From Ascaphus truei (Eukaryota > Chordata > Amphibia > Anura > Ascaphidae), in contig CM071573.1 of the NCBI GenBank assembly GCA_036426205.1, positions 38,969,455 to 39,033,454 of the forward strand: DNA of 64,000 nucleotides, in the 5' to 3' direction. Positions 1 through 11,377 of the stretch are shown piece by piece. A program made the translations under genes and the position numbers. The notes beneath the pieces are model-generated. The model did no database searches, was not told the origin of the DNA, and saw nothing but the letters and a program-made list of their open reading frames with translations. The number at the start of each line of letters is the position of its first letter. Within the stretch, counting starts at the first letter, position 1.

Positions 1-346
1 AACAGAATAACTTCTCCGCAGGAGTTTCAAGGTGGCCCTTGAGGACTAGCGTTGCCAACCACTGCAGTAGAAGCACTGCAATCACTGCAATGCAAGTTTT
101 CCACAGACAGCAGAATGGTTCCATATTAAAACGTAATTTGGGGAGGATTGCCATTTGTATGTAGCACCCCTGCGGGAATACTACTTAAGGGGTTAATGGG
201 CCCTAGATGGGTTAAAACTTACGGGTAGCTACAGAGCAGCTTTCCATCGCATGGTGTAGAGTTGCTGGACAGAAAACTACCACACCCACCTTCTAGAAGA
301 TGCCTATCGAGTTCACTAAGTAAAGATACTTTGTAGAATTCAAACC

Positions 347-727
347 GCCTAGGGACGTCAGGTGTCCAGTATTGAACCAGACTGTCCTGTATTTGGACAC
401 TCTGTCCAGTAAAATATTAAAGGTAATACTGGACATGTATGTGTATACCGGTATTACCTCTCTGGACATAGAGACCTGACTGGCTTGAGGGGGCCGCAGG
501 ATTTTCCCGAGCAGGGCAGTGGCTAGGGGGCTGGGCAGCTTCCTTTATCGAGACTTGCTGCTGCTGGGTAATACAGCCAATCAGGAGGAGGTGTCAGGAG
601 CCAAAAGGGGTGGGGCCAAAGACAAGAGGAAACAGCATGGAGCGGTGAGAGGGTTGTGTGTGTGTGTGTGTGTCGCACCTTTCAACATTGTGTCCCGTAT
701 TTTTGGAGAAGCCACCTAGCAATCCTA
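347..727 (+). mobile_element. Unclassified ~380-bp interspersed repeat, copy 1
   Basis: It interrupts the solo LTR, and the short repeat AAACC lies on both sides (342-346 and 728-732). Its left end reads like GGTGTCCAGTATTG and its right end like GCCACCTAGCAATCCTA. The reverse complement matches 51486-51868 across most of its length, and the right end matches 55965-56057. It holds a short GT tract and no coding capacity. I cannot assign it to a superfamily. Confidence 0.65.
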
Positions 728-972
728 AAACCCTCCCCTAGGAGCAATAGTGATTTGTGATGTTATTATCTGGTATATATACTGGGGATGGAATATTCTA
801 GTTCAGATCCCAGGAAGAGACCAAGATGGGGGAGCTCAATCTAAATAATGTAAATCCTGTTAGTCTGTAACTACATGTGTTACTGTCCAGCTATGGAAGT
901 GCCACTCCTAAAGATAGGGCCCCTCTATATGGGTCTGAGTGTGTTCCACCCACCAGAGGGAATGGATAGTTA

Positions 973-1305
973 GGCCAGGTCCCTGCTGGCTACTGCAGCG
1001 CCCGTTGTGGCGAACGCTGCAGGGACAAGAGCCGCCCCACAATGGGGCCAGGCCCGCTGCGAGGGGGGGCCGCCGCGCTGCACCGACAGTTTATCCTGCT
1101 CTCAAGAGAATTGAGATCAGGACTTGCTACGGAGCGCTAGGCCACGCCCCCGGCGGATAAGCCAATGAGGGCGAACCTACTGGGTGATGTCACGGCCACC
1201 CCCGTCACGCCCCCCTGTCTTTCCCCCTGCAGCTCACTGCAGACCGGGGGACTCGGCTGAACGCGCCGCCAGCCTCGCAGGCGCGTGTGCAGCGGGGCCG
1301 TAGCC
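973..1305. mobile_element. PIF/Harbinger-type MITE, copy 1
   Basis: A GC-rich 333-bp element is flanked by the 3-bp duplication TTA (970-972 and 1306-1308). Its ends are imperfect inverted repeats (GGCCAGGTCCC at the left, GGGGCCGTAGCC at the right). A clear relative at 15360-15702 also sits between TTA repeats. A 3-bp TWA duplication is typical of PIF/Harbinger elements. There is no transposase, so it is non-autonomous. Confidence 0.7.
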
Positions 1306-1776
1306 TTACTCCAAAGGAGGTTCCTTAAGAGCCTTGGAGTGTCACCTTAAAATTACCAGGGGGTAAGAGTTTCCTTCGTTCTGTCAGAGGTGATAGGGTA
1401 AAATCTCTCATGCCGTAGGACACCCTGGCTATTGATTTCAGTGAGGTGGGAACAGCCACCATTCAAGTCCGAGAGTGTACCATTACAGTAGTACAAAGTG
1501 CGAGAGATGTGCCTCTTTGGGGGGGATGCTGCCTCAGCACCCTAAAGGAAGTTTATATTTGTTCCTGTAAATAAAGGTAAAAGAAAAGTTCCTGGCGCCC
1601 TCTCTCTTTCTTCTAATGTTCACGATACCAGCCCTACATGAATTCCAGCGTCCTGAGAGACAAGGTACTGTAAATAAGAGACACTGAGCATCACCTGCAT
1701 ATAAGCAACACCTGAAGAGACAGTAGATCACTTTGGAGCGGCTCTCTTCTATTGGCCGGGGGGAAGAGGTGTTGCA

Positions 1777-2244
1777 TGTATATATTTACAATGCAATATT
1801 TAATTCTGAGTTTAGTCCTAAAACATTATTATTCCTTATGTAAATGCAATAACTAGCAAGCACAAATGAAGCCCCAGATCAGCAGAAGTCTGCTATAGTT
1901 TAATAATGCAATGTTGAGCACTGTTTGTGATCGTAATGAGCATTTGCCTTAACTATGTGTTATAGTTAACGCAGAGATTTAATGAGACGCTAGTTATACC
2001 TTAAATTACCGTTATTCCAATCCAGACCCTGAAATATAGGCTTTGCTAGAGAGGGGGAGAGGCAGGGGGGAGAAGAGAGACAAGAGAGGGAGAGAGGTGA
2101 GGGTTATATGGGGAGAGAGACAGAGGTGAGAGAAAGAAGGAGAGCGAGAGAGATTTCACATCCACAAAGGTCCGTTATAGTTAATACAGGGATTTAATGA
2201 GCACGCCCCAGCTGTCCTCTAGTAACGCTCCTGCTCCGGTCACA
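1777..2244. other. Non-coding, with a GA-rich tract
   Basis: No gene is seen. A purine-rich (GA) tract occupies about 2050-2152. A roughly 30-bp imperfect direct repeat (GTTATAGTTAA...GATTTAATGAG) occurs at about 1960-1990 and 2173-2203, so an old insertion may lie between them, but no element was recognised. Confidence 0.4.
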
Positions 2245-2580
2245 TGTTCCTCTGCTCCCACAGCCACCGGCTGAACGCCCTCTGCTCCCACTGGCTGAAG
2301 GATGTCACCCTCTGCTCCCACCGGCTGAAGGATGTCACCCTCTGCTCCCACCGGCTGAAGGATGTTACCCTCTGCTCCCACCGGCTGAACGCCCTCTGCT
2401 CCCACTGGCTGAAGGATGTCACCCTCTGCTCCCACCGGCTGAAGGATGTCATCCTCTACTGCCACCGGCTGAATGATGTCATCCTCTACTGCCACTGCCA
2501 CCGGCTGAAGGAAGTCTTCCTCTGCTCCCACCGGCTGAAGGATGTCTTCCCCTGCTCCCACCTCCACCAGGTTGTCGCTG
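2245..2580. repeat. 30-bp minisatellite (CTGCTCCCACCGGCTGAAGG units)
   Basis: About eleven tandem copies of a unit close to 30 bp can be read, including variants with 18-20 bp units. Because 30 is a multiple of three, frames on both strands stay open through the array and give a repetitive 10-residue peptide on the minus strand. Nothing around it looks like a gene, so the frames are treated as by-products of the repeat. Confidence 0.85.
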
Positions 2581-2714
2581 TGATCCTCCTCACCCTCCAC
2601 CTGCAAGTAAGTCGTAAGTAGGATTCCAATTTTTCTCATTGGATGAGCATTATCTAAGTTACTTACTCCCTGAGATCAAGACTATTGTCTGTTTTTTAGT
2701 ATTTTATATTTTAA

Positions 2715-2803
2715 TAAATTTATATTTATTTATTTATAAAAATGTTTTACCAGGAAGTAATACAATGAGAGTTACCTCTCGTTTTCAAGTGTGTCCTGGG
2801 CAT
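2715..2803 (-). mobile_element. 3' tail fragment of the LINE family seen at 5599-7737
   Basis: Read on the minus strand, this matches the tail after the RT frame at 7660-7737: a 'cccaggacata' block, then CTCTCATTGTATTACTTCC, then an AATAAAT-rich end. It is a short, 5'-truncated copy in reverse orientation. Confidence 0.75.
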
Positions 2804-2809
2804 ACATTG

Positions 2810-4517
2810 GTTATCTAGCTTATCACTAGGTGTTGTCTAGTGTTTTGTTTGTCTGTCAGTCTGTTAGTCTGTCTGTCAGTGTCTGTATTATTGTACCATA
2901 CTTACCAGCAGTAATACACTATGATTTTCTTATGTGTTTATTTCCACATGTGGCCAGGTTCCCCCTGGTTCTCCCGCTGTGAATGGCAGCGGAGGCTTGG
3001 GAGATTGCAGGTAGCGCTGCAGTGGTGTGTGGGGCCATTAGGGAGGTGAGCACATTGCCGGAGCTCCGCGGTGAAGCAAGTGCCCATGGCGCCGCCATCT
3101 TGCTTGCACGCGCATGTGCCGTCAACATTGTGCATGCGCGGTTAGGTCCCCGGTGCGGCGGCCATTACACAGAGGCGCACGCATGCGCAGTAGGGGTATA
3201 TGAGTGGCGGCCATGTTAGGCAAAGCCCCGCAGGGGAACTACAGTTTCCAGCAGCCCCTGGGGCTGTTATTTCAGGTGCTACACAGCAGCCAATCGCACA
3301 GCCGGATTCCCCTGCAACCACAGACATACATTTGGCGCGCTGAGGAGACCACGCCAGTCGGAGCTGGGACAAGGAGAGGGTAGGGTGTGTGTGCAGGGTG
3401 TCTGTGGCCCCTGCACTAAGCCAGAGACCCCCATAGGCCCCGACTCCCCTGTATAGGTTGTGGTGGCTACAGGGACAGGCCCTTAGACAGGGACACTGCC
3501 CCATTACCTCCTTAGTGTCAGGGAAACAGTAAGGGATGCCGCGCAGCAGATGCGGCCTGTGTTCTGGGACCAGACCACCAACGAATAAAGAGACTGTTAA
3601 GGTGGGACCCTCCAGCTGGATACCACCCCACGTGGAGGCGGACTCATTGCTGACAATGATGGTGTGGGACTGGACGGCCTTCTTGTCTTCAGTCGGCGCT
3701 ACCGGGTGCTGGAGCACCCAGCAGGCATCACCACATCTCCAAGTGCACCAACAAATCACACTTTAGTTGTGGGCAGCGCTGTCGCACACCTTGGGTGGGT
3801 TGACTCTTGTGGACACCTGGGTGTTTGGGTGCCATGGGGCACTTCAGTACTTTGGGGGGAAAGACACCATCAGGGTGTGGACATTGTGTTGGAGGACACT
3901 GTGGGGTTACGGCCGTGCGTGGCCTATTTGGTGTGGATGTTACATTGTTATTCTTATTATTATCTGCATGTAGTAAACTGTTATCTATACCATTGTGTAC
4001 ATTCTTGCATTGGGTCCTGTGACGGGGTTATACGACATAGTTAGGACCCTGCACAGGTGGAGGCGCTGTCACCAGACGGATAAGGTACACCGCAGGCTCC
4101 CAGCAGTGGAGGTTCTGGCCTCCTGTGAGCCACAGGTAAAGTACCACACACTCAGTAGCCACCACAACTCCCATAGGGTGGGGGAAGTTGCGCTACACAC
4201 ATATTGTGAAACCGTCTCCGAGATACATCTGAAGGTTCCCGGATAATCCAGACTGGACACTATTATATGGTCAGATCTCATTGTTTGATGTTTGGACTTT
4301 TTTTTCTTCCAGGCGCCGTATTATATTTGTCCTATGCTATTCTATCTGATCTGTATCGGTCAGTTTTTTCCAGGCAGCCTGGCTTATATTGATAAGATTT
4401 TTGTATTTACCACAGTGTTATAGTAACACTATGTATATTTCATAGCATTAGCGCTATTAGCACACTTCTTTTTTTGCCTCTTGAGGTAAACCTTCAAGGA
4501 AAACCTTCAAATTTTCA
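2810..4517. other. Non-coding region with a GC-rich, possibly LTR-derived block
   Basis: The part from about 2980 to 3900 is GC-rich and contains several open frames on both strands (one of 205 codons on the minus strand, 3142-3759). None resembles a known protein. The style suggests an LTR or retroelement leader, but I could not find a paired end or target duplication. The part from 4270 to 4517 is AT-rich with nothing recognised. Confidence 0.35.
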
Positions 4518-4525
4518 TCCTAGAT

Positions 4526-4641
4526 CAGGGGTGACCAACTCCTGTCCTCAAGGGCCACCAACAGGTCAGGTTTTAAGGATATCCCTGTTTCAGCAGAGGT
4601 GACTCAATCATTGGCTCAGTCATTGAAGTTGGCCACTCCTG
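4526..4641. mobile_element. hAT-type palindromic MITE, copy 1
   Basis: Terminal inverted repeats (CAGGGGTGACCAACTCCTG at the left, GTTGGCCACTCCTG at the right) are flanked by a perfect 8-bp duplication TCCTAGAT (4518-4525 and 4642-4649). An 8-bp duplication with CAGGGGT-type ends is diagnostic of hAT elements. This copy is short (116 bp) and has lost much of the right arm. Confidence 0.88.
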
Positions 4642-4708
4642 TCCTAGATGATGGTCTCCCTTCTGATGGAGGTTCATAAAGAATCCCTTATGTTGCCAGT
4701 TTTGTAGA

Positions 4709-5598
4709 TGTAGCCTCCCTCTTAGGGACTACTAAAGATTAAGGGCCTTAAAGGGTTAACGCTTTAAGAAGGTGTCTTGCCTGTCACCTGTTATAGGATG
4801 ATTGCAGAATCCAAACCACTCCCCCTGTAGGCATGGTGACCAGCTAGTAGTTATATATAGGGAAGTTAGAAGATTCTAAACAGGTCCCAGGAGGAGTCAC
4901 AGAGGAGGGGCCTCACTGTACATAGAGTAAGTCATGTTTATGTGTAGAGCTATATGTATTAAGGATGCCTGGTCACCATTATTACTTTATAGTTAGGGAA
5001 CGTGCCCCTTCTAATTATAGCCCATAGCAATGGTCAGAGGTTAGTTGTCTGCCCTGAGAGAGGAGGAGGATGCTTGGTACTCGGGTGGGGAATTGGCCGC
5101 GGGATTGGCCCATACTGACCAGTTCTAAATGTGAGCTCCTTCTGATGCCTTGGGATAAGAAGGGTACTTCGCAGAGTGACGGATATGTATCCGTGACGAT
5201 GGAAGTATCTCTACACGCGGGTGCTGGTGTGAAGGCAACTCCAAAACACAGGGACAGCGAATACCATGCAGACCCAGTGCTAAGTGTACCAAATCCAGAA
5301 CCTCCCTAGGATAGTGGTGAGAGCTACCATGGAAGAATACCTAATGCAACTGTATTATTTGCCACTTATTATTGTCTGAAGAAAGATGTGCTTGCATGTG
5401 GTTTCAAATCAGTGGAACCAATAAAGCTCTTCTTTGTGCCAATAAAGTTCCTGACGCCCTTCATTATACTTCATAGCATACACGCCCAGCCAGGCTGGAT
5501 GCCAGCACCCTGAGAAGGTAAATAGAGACGCAGAGCACCACTGTAGATAAGACACCTTGATGTAGCACTCTTTTTGAGCTGGGTAAAGAGGGGTTACA
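4709..5598 (+). mobile_element. Solo LTR, family A copy 2
   Basis: It begins TGTAGC, ends GGGTTACA and is flanked by the 4-bp repeat TAGA (4705-4708 and 5599-5602). It shares the order of blocks with 160-1776, including the 'tctaaacaggtcccagg' region, AATAAAG signals near 5420-5450 and the last 100 bp. No internal region remains. It abuts the 5' side of the LINE sequence. Confidence 0.72.
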
Positions 5599-5602
5599 TA
5601 GA

Positions 5603-6437
5603 AATGGAACAGAGCTCAGAGCAAAGCTACAAAGTAACTTGCACTACCAAGGATCTCAATCACTACAGATGCCTGCGGAACATGTGCACAAGGCAAACAA
5701 GGCACGCAAAAGCACAATATTACTCTGACAATCTCCTCCAGAATACATCAAACCCAGCTAACTTCTGGAAGGTTATCAACAACATATTCCAGCCTTCTAA
5801 CCATCAACAGCCAAGTAATATCACTAAGGGCGATATTACTCTGACAAACCCCACCGACATTGCAAATGCATTCAATAATTACTTTGTGGGGTGTGCTACT
5901 AACTTATTAACGAAACGCAACCCAAACCACAAACCTGAATCTCATCCTGGGAGTACCCCTATAGCCCCACCCCCTCCCAACACTGCCCACAGTTTTCAAT
6001 TTGGCCCAGTATCCGAAGAGGAGATTACACAAGCGCTCCTCAAATTAAAACTAAGCAGCCAATGTGGACCTGACTTACTACAATCTAGGTTCCTAAGACT
6101 TGGTGCCCCAGCAATTGCCAAACCAATTGCTTCTATAGTCAACTCTATCCTGTCTGCAGGCCATATCCCTAAGACCTTGAAAGCTGCCAGAGTTGTCCCA
6201 ATCTTCAAAAGTGGGGACAAAAACACTGTCTCAAACTACAGGCCAATCTCCCTTCTCCCAATCCTATCCAAAGTCATGGAAAAATGTGTCCACTCCCAAT
6301 TAAGCGATTACTATAACAAGACAAATTTCCCTAGCCAATTCCAATCTGGCTTTCGCCCAAAACACTCTACCATAACTACCCTGCTAAAAGTTTGCAATGA
6401 AATCCAGTGTGGAATGGAACGGGTGCAGTATTCCTAG
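5603..6437 (+). pseudogene. LINE ORF2, 5' part: linker and N-terminal RT
   Basis: The frame opens within the preceding LTR, so its true start is missing. From about 5640 it encodes a basic linker with the stretch NPANFWKVINNIFQP, then RT blocks: the 'AARVVPIFKSGDKNTVSNYRP' region near 6180-6240 with ISLLPILSKVMEK, and FQSGFRPKHSTITTLL near 6340-6390. It stops at 6435-6437 after VCNEIQCGME. The continuing RT sequence lies in another frame starting around 6407-6425, so a small indel has broken the gene. The protein would have copied the element's RNA at a nicked chromosomal target. Confidence 0.85.
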
Positions 6438-7558
6438 ATTATGCAAAGGCTTTTGATACAGTTGATCATGTTATCTTGCTTAACAAACTCCAGAGCTCTG
6501 GAATAGGGAAACATGCTTTAAACTGGTTTCAGTCCTACCTATCAGGAAGATCCCAACATGTGTCCATCTCTGGCTCTAACTCCAACCCCCTGGATATCAC
6601 CTGTGGTGTACCGCAAGGCTCTGTTCTGGAGCCCCTACTCTTCTCAGTGTTCATCAATGATCTTCCCACAGCTTGTCAGGAAGCCTCAATACACATTTAT
6701 GCAGATGACACAATCCTATATGCACACAGCCATAGCCTCTCTGACCTTCAACACATACTTCAGTCTGACTTTTTGAGACTCGAAAAATGGATTTCCCAAA
6801 ACAAACTGTTTTTAAACACTGACAAGACTGTAACAATGGTATTTGGGACCAAGACTACATTTTTAAAGCTTCCAGCGACTGAGCTCCAGATTAGAACCAA
6901 CACTAACACCACCCTAACCCCTGTCACTAGTTTTAAATACCTGGGCATATGGTTTGACTCCCACTTAACATTCGGGATGCACATTGATACCCTGACAACC
7001 AAGACCTATGCCAAACTAGGGGTACTTTACAGGAACAAATCCTCCCTAAGTCTCCTGGTCAGAAAGCGTATCGCACAGCAGATGCTAATGCCAATTATTG
7101 ACTATGGAGACATAGTATATGGTTTGGCACCTCAAACCCACCTTAGCAAACTTGACACCCTCTACAATTCAATTTGTCGTTTTGTTCTCCAATGCAACTA
7201 CAACACATATCACTGCGAAATGCTCAAAGAACTAGATTGGTCATCACTCGAGTCTAGGCGCAAAGTTCACCTTTCCTGTCTTGCCTTCAAATTCTTTATG
7301 GGCAAGCTACCCAGCTACATGAACAAGCTCCTCATCCCTACCACATGCAGCACCTATCATCTGAGATCAGACTCCAAAAGACTGTTCATGGTCCCAAGGC
7401 TCAACAAAATATCCGGACGTTCCTCCTTCTCTTACCGTGCACCCCAAAACTGGAACCACATACCAGAGACTCTCACATCCACCACCAGTTTAAGTTCTTT
7501 CAAATCTAAGGCTGTCACACATTTTAATCTGGTCTGTAACTGTTTCATACGCCCATAA
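6407..7558 (+). pseudogene. LINE ORF2, 3' part: RT catalytic core and C-terminus
   Basis: Read in the shifted frame, this encodes the RT palm motifs: AVFLDYAKAFDTVDH (first catalytic Asp), GVPQGSVLEPLLF, and IYADDTILY with the catalytic YADD at about 6698-6709. Then follow KTVTMVFG and FKYLGIWFD (thumb) and a C-terminal region with RRKVHLSCLAFKF and SFKSKAVTHFN. The usual Gly in the VLGPLLF motif is Glu here (VLEPLLF), another sign of decay. The frame ends at 7556-7558 and is followed by the 3' UTR. It lacks a start of its own; it is the second half of the gene broken near 6420. Confidence 0.88.
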
Positions 7559-7737
7559 TATAATCTTTAACTGTGCATGCAATGTCTTGTATATAATGTA
7601 TAACCTGCTCATTTATGTAACTGTATTTGTAACCATGTATTATTTGTCTTAACTCTGTGCCCAGGACATACTTGAAACCGAGAGGTAACTCTCAATGTAT
7701 TACTTCCTGGTAAAATATTTTATAAATAAATGAATAA

Positions 7738-8271
7738 AATATATAATTGATAATAAGGAAGAAATCATGAATGATTATAACTCATCCTTCTATAGAGAGC
7801 TACAATTGTTCACATAGAGCATTTTTCTCCCCTATGCCTCAAATGTGGTAGGGAGGAAGACAGTCTGCTTAATTGTTCATGGAATTGCCCCCATAAAAAA
7901 TGAATATTTACAATACATACAGAACATACCATTACAAAAACCAAGCTTACCATAAATATCAAAGCTTTAATATTTGGCATTACAGGTGATTGTAGAGATG
8001 TTTGGGGGGGGAATATACCTACAATTTAAAATTTTACTTACTGGTGGCAAGGAATGCTCAAGTATAATGTCAAATTGGAAATCTCGTCCCTCATTCATAG
8101 CACAATTAGATCCACTTGAATTTCTTTGATGGCAGTGCAATGAAGCTAATTATCTAGAATTTCACCTACTATGCTCTGATCAGGGTGGTAATGTGCAAGT
8201 TATATTCATTCTATAGTTACCATCGGAGTTTCAAGTTCATTAAACCCTCTGGCCTAGTTAATTGACTATAT
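7738..8271 (+). mobile_element. Probable L1-type LINE C-terminal remnant (about 7830-8150)
   Basis: A broken frame reads like the Cys-rich end of L1 ORF2: MCLKCGREEDSLLNCSWNCP near 7835-7895, then EYLQYIQ, and after several stops a WKSRPS...LDPLEFL segment to about 8135. No element boundary was found. The assignment rests only on these residues. Confidence 0.45.
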
Positions 8272-8457
8272 CAGTGGCTCCCAGCTGCAGTCCTCAAGAA
8301 CCCTTCAACAGGCCAGGTTTTAAGTATATGCCTGCCTCAGCACAGGGGGTTCAGTCAAAATGACTGCGCCATCGATTGAGCCACCTGTGCTGAAGCAGGG
8401 ATATCCTTAAAACCTGACCTGTTGGGGGGTTTTGAGGACTGCAGTTGGGAACCCCTG
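8272..8457. mobile_element. hAT-type palindromic MITE, copy 2
   Basis: The ends are CAGTGGCTCCCAGCTGCAG and CTGCAGTTGGGAACCCCTG. The body holds the shared arms (AACAGGCCAGGTTTTAAG, then GATATCCTTAAAACCTGACC). Flanking 8-mers GACTATAT (8264-8271) and GATTGTAT (8458-8465) agree at six of eight positions, an aged target duplication. Confidence 0.82.
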
Positions 8458-8465
8458 GATTGTAT

Positions 8466-9173
8466 GGTATTTTATTTCTATTGAATTGATCGCCCTATGT
8501 TAAAGTTTAATAGAGTTATTTTGTTCCTTTAAAAGTAAAACAAAGAAATCGGGTTCACACATTACTAACCACATTTCCCAATCTAGATATGTCTTTCTCC
8601 GGCCGATTAGTTATTGTTAGCGTATTTTTACTTTGCTGCCCAAACAAATAGTAACCAAAACATAATACTGTACTCAATAAACTTGGCATGTTGTTTAGAT
8701 GAGAGAGATTTGCTGTGAAAAGTGAACCTTGAATAAATCAATAAAGAGAAAAGTGCCACTGCATTCAATGGGAGTGTTGTTCTTTGATACATTTTGTGAT
8801 GATTATTTGCAGAGGTGATACTTTGTTAAATAACCCCCTGAAATTGTATTAAATTATGTCTATTTATCAAAGTTTCCCAGCTGCAAAACTGGAAAAAGAA
8901 CTCCAATATTGCACCGGGAGCCTTTGATTAATAGAGCCGGATGTGCTGTACTAGTGCGCAGTATTCTTCCAATTTGCGGCTGGTACTACATTTGCTTTGA
9001 ACATTGTCTGTCTATGGTCCTGAAGAAGGTGTATGCTTAGACAATTAGAAAAGGATTTGTAAGAGCTTGCACTCCTAGTACTCACTATAACATGAAATTC
9101 CGGTGCAGCAAATGCTGTCTGGTAGACAGACAGTAAACCCTGGTATGAAGCAGATTCAAAAGTAGGAGAGGAG
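8466..9173. other. Non-coding, nothing recognised
   Basis: AT-rich intergenic sequence. The short frames present have no recognisable domain. A 'CTGAAGAAGGTGTATGCTTAGACA' style stretch near 9022 resembles sequence next to fold-back repeats elsewhere in the window, but no boundary is visible. Confidence 0.4.
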
Positions 9174-9339
9174 TAGGAGAGGAAGCGGGCACTCATAAAT
9201 TGAAGACAAAAAGTAGCTTTATTGCGAATACATAATCCTACGCGTTTTAGTCCCAGCTGGGACCGAAACGAGTAGGATTATGTAACTGCAATAAAACGAC
9301 TTTTTGTCTTCAATTTATGAGTGCCCGCTTCCTCTCTAC
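9174..9339. mobile_element. Fold-back MITE with ACGCGTTT core
   Basis: Arms of about 75 bp pair with each other: the left arm starts at GAGAGGAAGCGGGCACTC and the right arm ends with the matching GAGTGCCCGCTTCCTCTC. The centre reads CCTACGCGTTTTAGTCCCAG, then CTGGGACCGAAACGAGTAGG, so the tip is itself palindromic. It has no coding capacity. The superfamily is unknown because no target duplication could be defined. Confidence 0.8.
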
Positions 9340-9789
9340 CCTTTGAGTATGTTTAGACAAACCAGTGATCACATGATATTAGAATGAACCTACCCGTTCA
9401 CACAGTGAAGTGTGAAACATAATCAGAAAGACATCACAATTGTGTTCCACTGTCGTTATGCAGTGCTGGGCTAGCAGCAGTTTTGGGACAATTCTCTAAA
9501 AAAAAAAAAGTGGATCCCAAAAACGCTAACAGGTTTATGAAAGGTTGAAATCCAGTTGAGATCAATGTTTTTTCCCCCTGATATCTGGCACTGTTAATCT
9601 GCATCAGTATTACCTGTTTTACTGCAACAAGACTGATACATCACCCCCTACTGTGTCTCTACTACTCTGCTGTGTACATAACAGTAGGAATACAACTATG
9701 TATGTTTTATTGCAGGAGTACCACAATGGGACATGTGAGGGAAAGTGCAATGCTGCACAGGTCCCGCTGGGAGTGAAGCAGTTAAATTC
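9340..9789. other. Non-coding, nothing recognised
   Basis: No gene or repeat was recognised here; it leads into the homeodomain-site-rich block that follows. Confidence 0.35.
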
Positions 9790-10090
9790 AATTTTCAGAG
9801 GATATCTTTTATGCAAATAACAAGTCATCTGAAAACAGAGCTTTGAGATGTAATTTAAGATGGCATTCATGCCTCCTTATCTCTCTTTTCTCTGCCTTTG
9901 CTGATAACATCGTCAAATAAAAAGGATTCATCAGGTAATGTTTTTCCTCATTATTCAGAGGCACAATTTGCCAGTTGAAAAGGTAATTAGCCACACAGCC
10001 CTGCCATTCCAGAGTACGTCAAAGAAGGCTCTGATTAATTAGCCATGCTAACTAGTTTTTTATGTCATCTGATGAGTAGCAGCAATGGCA
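9790..10090. promoter_or_regulatory. Candidate conserved non-coding element
   Basis: This unique-looking block has no repeat signature. It holds dense binding-site-like words: octamer TTATGCAAATAA near 9810, GGTAATTAGCC near 9980, CTGATTAATTAGCCATGC near 10032, and GATAA motifs. Such composition is typical of vertebrate developmental enhancers, but conservation cannot be tested from one sequence. Confidence 0.35.
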
Positions 10091-10829
10091 GTCGTTTGTA
10101 TTTCATTTTATTCAGTTACTTATACATTGGTTCTGAACAGCACACTCAGGCGGATACTCTACAAGGACGGGCATGGGCGGAAGGCAAGCAAATCGCCGTC
10201 AGCGCTCCGCCACCATAACTACTGACCGCAGGGCGAGTCGCTGCAGGTCACCGCTCAGCCACCACCTTCCCCATGTCATCAGCACCTCTGCCAGCTGCAG
10301 GGCATTTTCTACACTCACTTCAGTTAATGCTAACGGGACATATCATGTGCATCCATGTGCTAACAATGGATGGGGTAAATATCCAAAATCTCTACCGGTG
10401 GTGTCACAATTCGGAGAGAGACTTTGAAGAAAGTGACCGAATTGCACAATGGGGCTGTCATGATAAAACCATTAAAATGTTCAGTATTTTATTAATCTGG
10501 CACACAAACAGTTCATTTGAGTTACAAGTTACAGCTTAAAAATACATGCATTGTTTTTCTTGGGGTCAGGAGCCGGCCTAGTTTTCAGTGTTTGTCTAGG
10601 AGTGGGATTATTTGAAAGCGACCTGCTCTGGGATTGTGGGGGATTCAAATCTAGAATCACAACACTTTTTGGCAGTGGTAATAAGCAAAAGCTCTTTTAA
10701 TGTACCTTAAAAGACATTCCTGAAAGGGTCTGGGAACACCAGAGGGTGTGGCCAGAAAAACACTCCACAAGACAATATAGTTTACTAAATATAAAATATC
10801 AGGGATCTGATATAATTCACAAGAATTAC
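10091..10829. other. Non-coding, nothing recognised
   Basis: The section 10140-10330 is more GC-rich and has short overlapping frames without recognisable domains. The rest is ordinary intergenic sequence up to the CR1 copy. Confidence 0.35.
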
Positions 10830-11377
10830 AAATATATCTGTGTAGCAGATGAGGAGAGGCTAGTTAAACTAGATTTGTTTACATTAGAAAAGAGGCGTCT
10901 AAGAGAGGATATGATAACTATATACAAATATATTCGGGGACAATACAAGGAGCTTTCAAAAGGACTGTTCATCCCACGGGCAGTACTAAGGACCCGGGGT
11001 CATCCCCTAAGGTTGGAGGAAAGGAGATTTCACCAGCAACAAAGGAAAGGGTTCTTTACAGTAAGGGCAGTTACAATGTGGAATTCATTACCCATGGAGA
11101 CTGGGATGGCAGATACAATAGATATCTTCAAAAAAAAGGTGGACATCTTTTTTAAAAGGAAAGGTATACAGGGATATACCAAATAAGTAAACATGGGAAG
11201 GATGTTGATCCAGAGAGTATTGATATGATTATGAGTATGATATTTCACTTGATTTTTTTGTTTGCCTTCCTCTGGATCAATATATGCTAAATACAAATAT
11301 AGGATAAGTATCTGTCATCTAAATTTAGCATAGGATGAACCTGATGGACGTATGTTACTATGTAACAATGTAACAAT
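10830..11377 (+). mobile_element. CR1 LINE 3' fragment
   Basis: An open frame ending at 11186 encodes the typical CR1 ORF2 C-terminus: EERLVKLDLFTLEKRRLRED, then MWNSLPMETGMADTIDIFKK and KGIQGYTK. The 3' UTR follows and ends with the short tandem repeat ATGTTACTATGTAACAATG near 11352-11377, as vertebrate CR1 copies do. It is 5'-truncated. A related copy lies inverted at 20285-21058. Confidence 0.85.

Larger units (their letters stand above)
160..1776 (+). mobile_element. Solo LTR, family A copy 1, with two nested insertions
   Basis: The segment begins TGTAGC and ends GTTGCA and is flanked by the 4-bp direct repeat TGTA (156-159 and 1777-1780). Its ends and parts of its body match the segment at 4709-5598, which has its own 4-bp duplication, so both look like solo LTRs of one endogenous LTR retroelement family. 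The extra length (1617 against 890 bp) is largely explained by two later insertions at 347-727 and 973-1305. AATAAA lies near 1570, as expected for an LTR poly(A) signal. No internal coding part is present. The superfamily (Ty3/Gypsy or ERV-like) is not resolved; a 4-bp duplication allows either. Confidence 0.7.
5599..7737 (+). mobile_element. 5'-truncated non-LTR retrotransposon (CR1/L2 superfamily) with 3' tail
   Basis: The element consists of a linker region, a reverse transcriptase domain and a C-terminal region in two frames, followed by a 3' UTR. The tail ends with the AATAAAT-rich block that also occurs inverted at 2715-2803. The endonuclease and any ORF1 are absent, as expected for a LINE copy truncated at its 5' end during insertion. 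The RT block wording and the tail place it in the wider CR1/L2 group; the exact clade is not settled. Confidence 0.85.

Noticed and set aside
2181..2639. 152-codon minus-strand frame with a 10-residue repeat
   Set aside because: It is produced by the 30-bp minisatellite, whose unit length keeps frames open on both strands.
3142..3759. 205-codon minus-strand frame
   Set aside because: It lies in GC-rich, probably LTR-derived sequence, overlaps frames on the other strand and resembles no protein I know.
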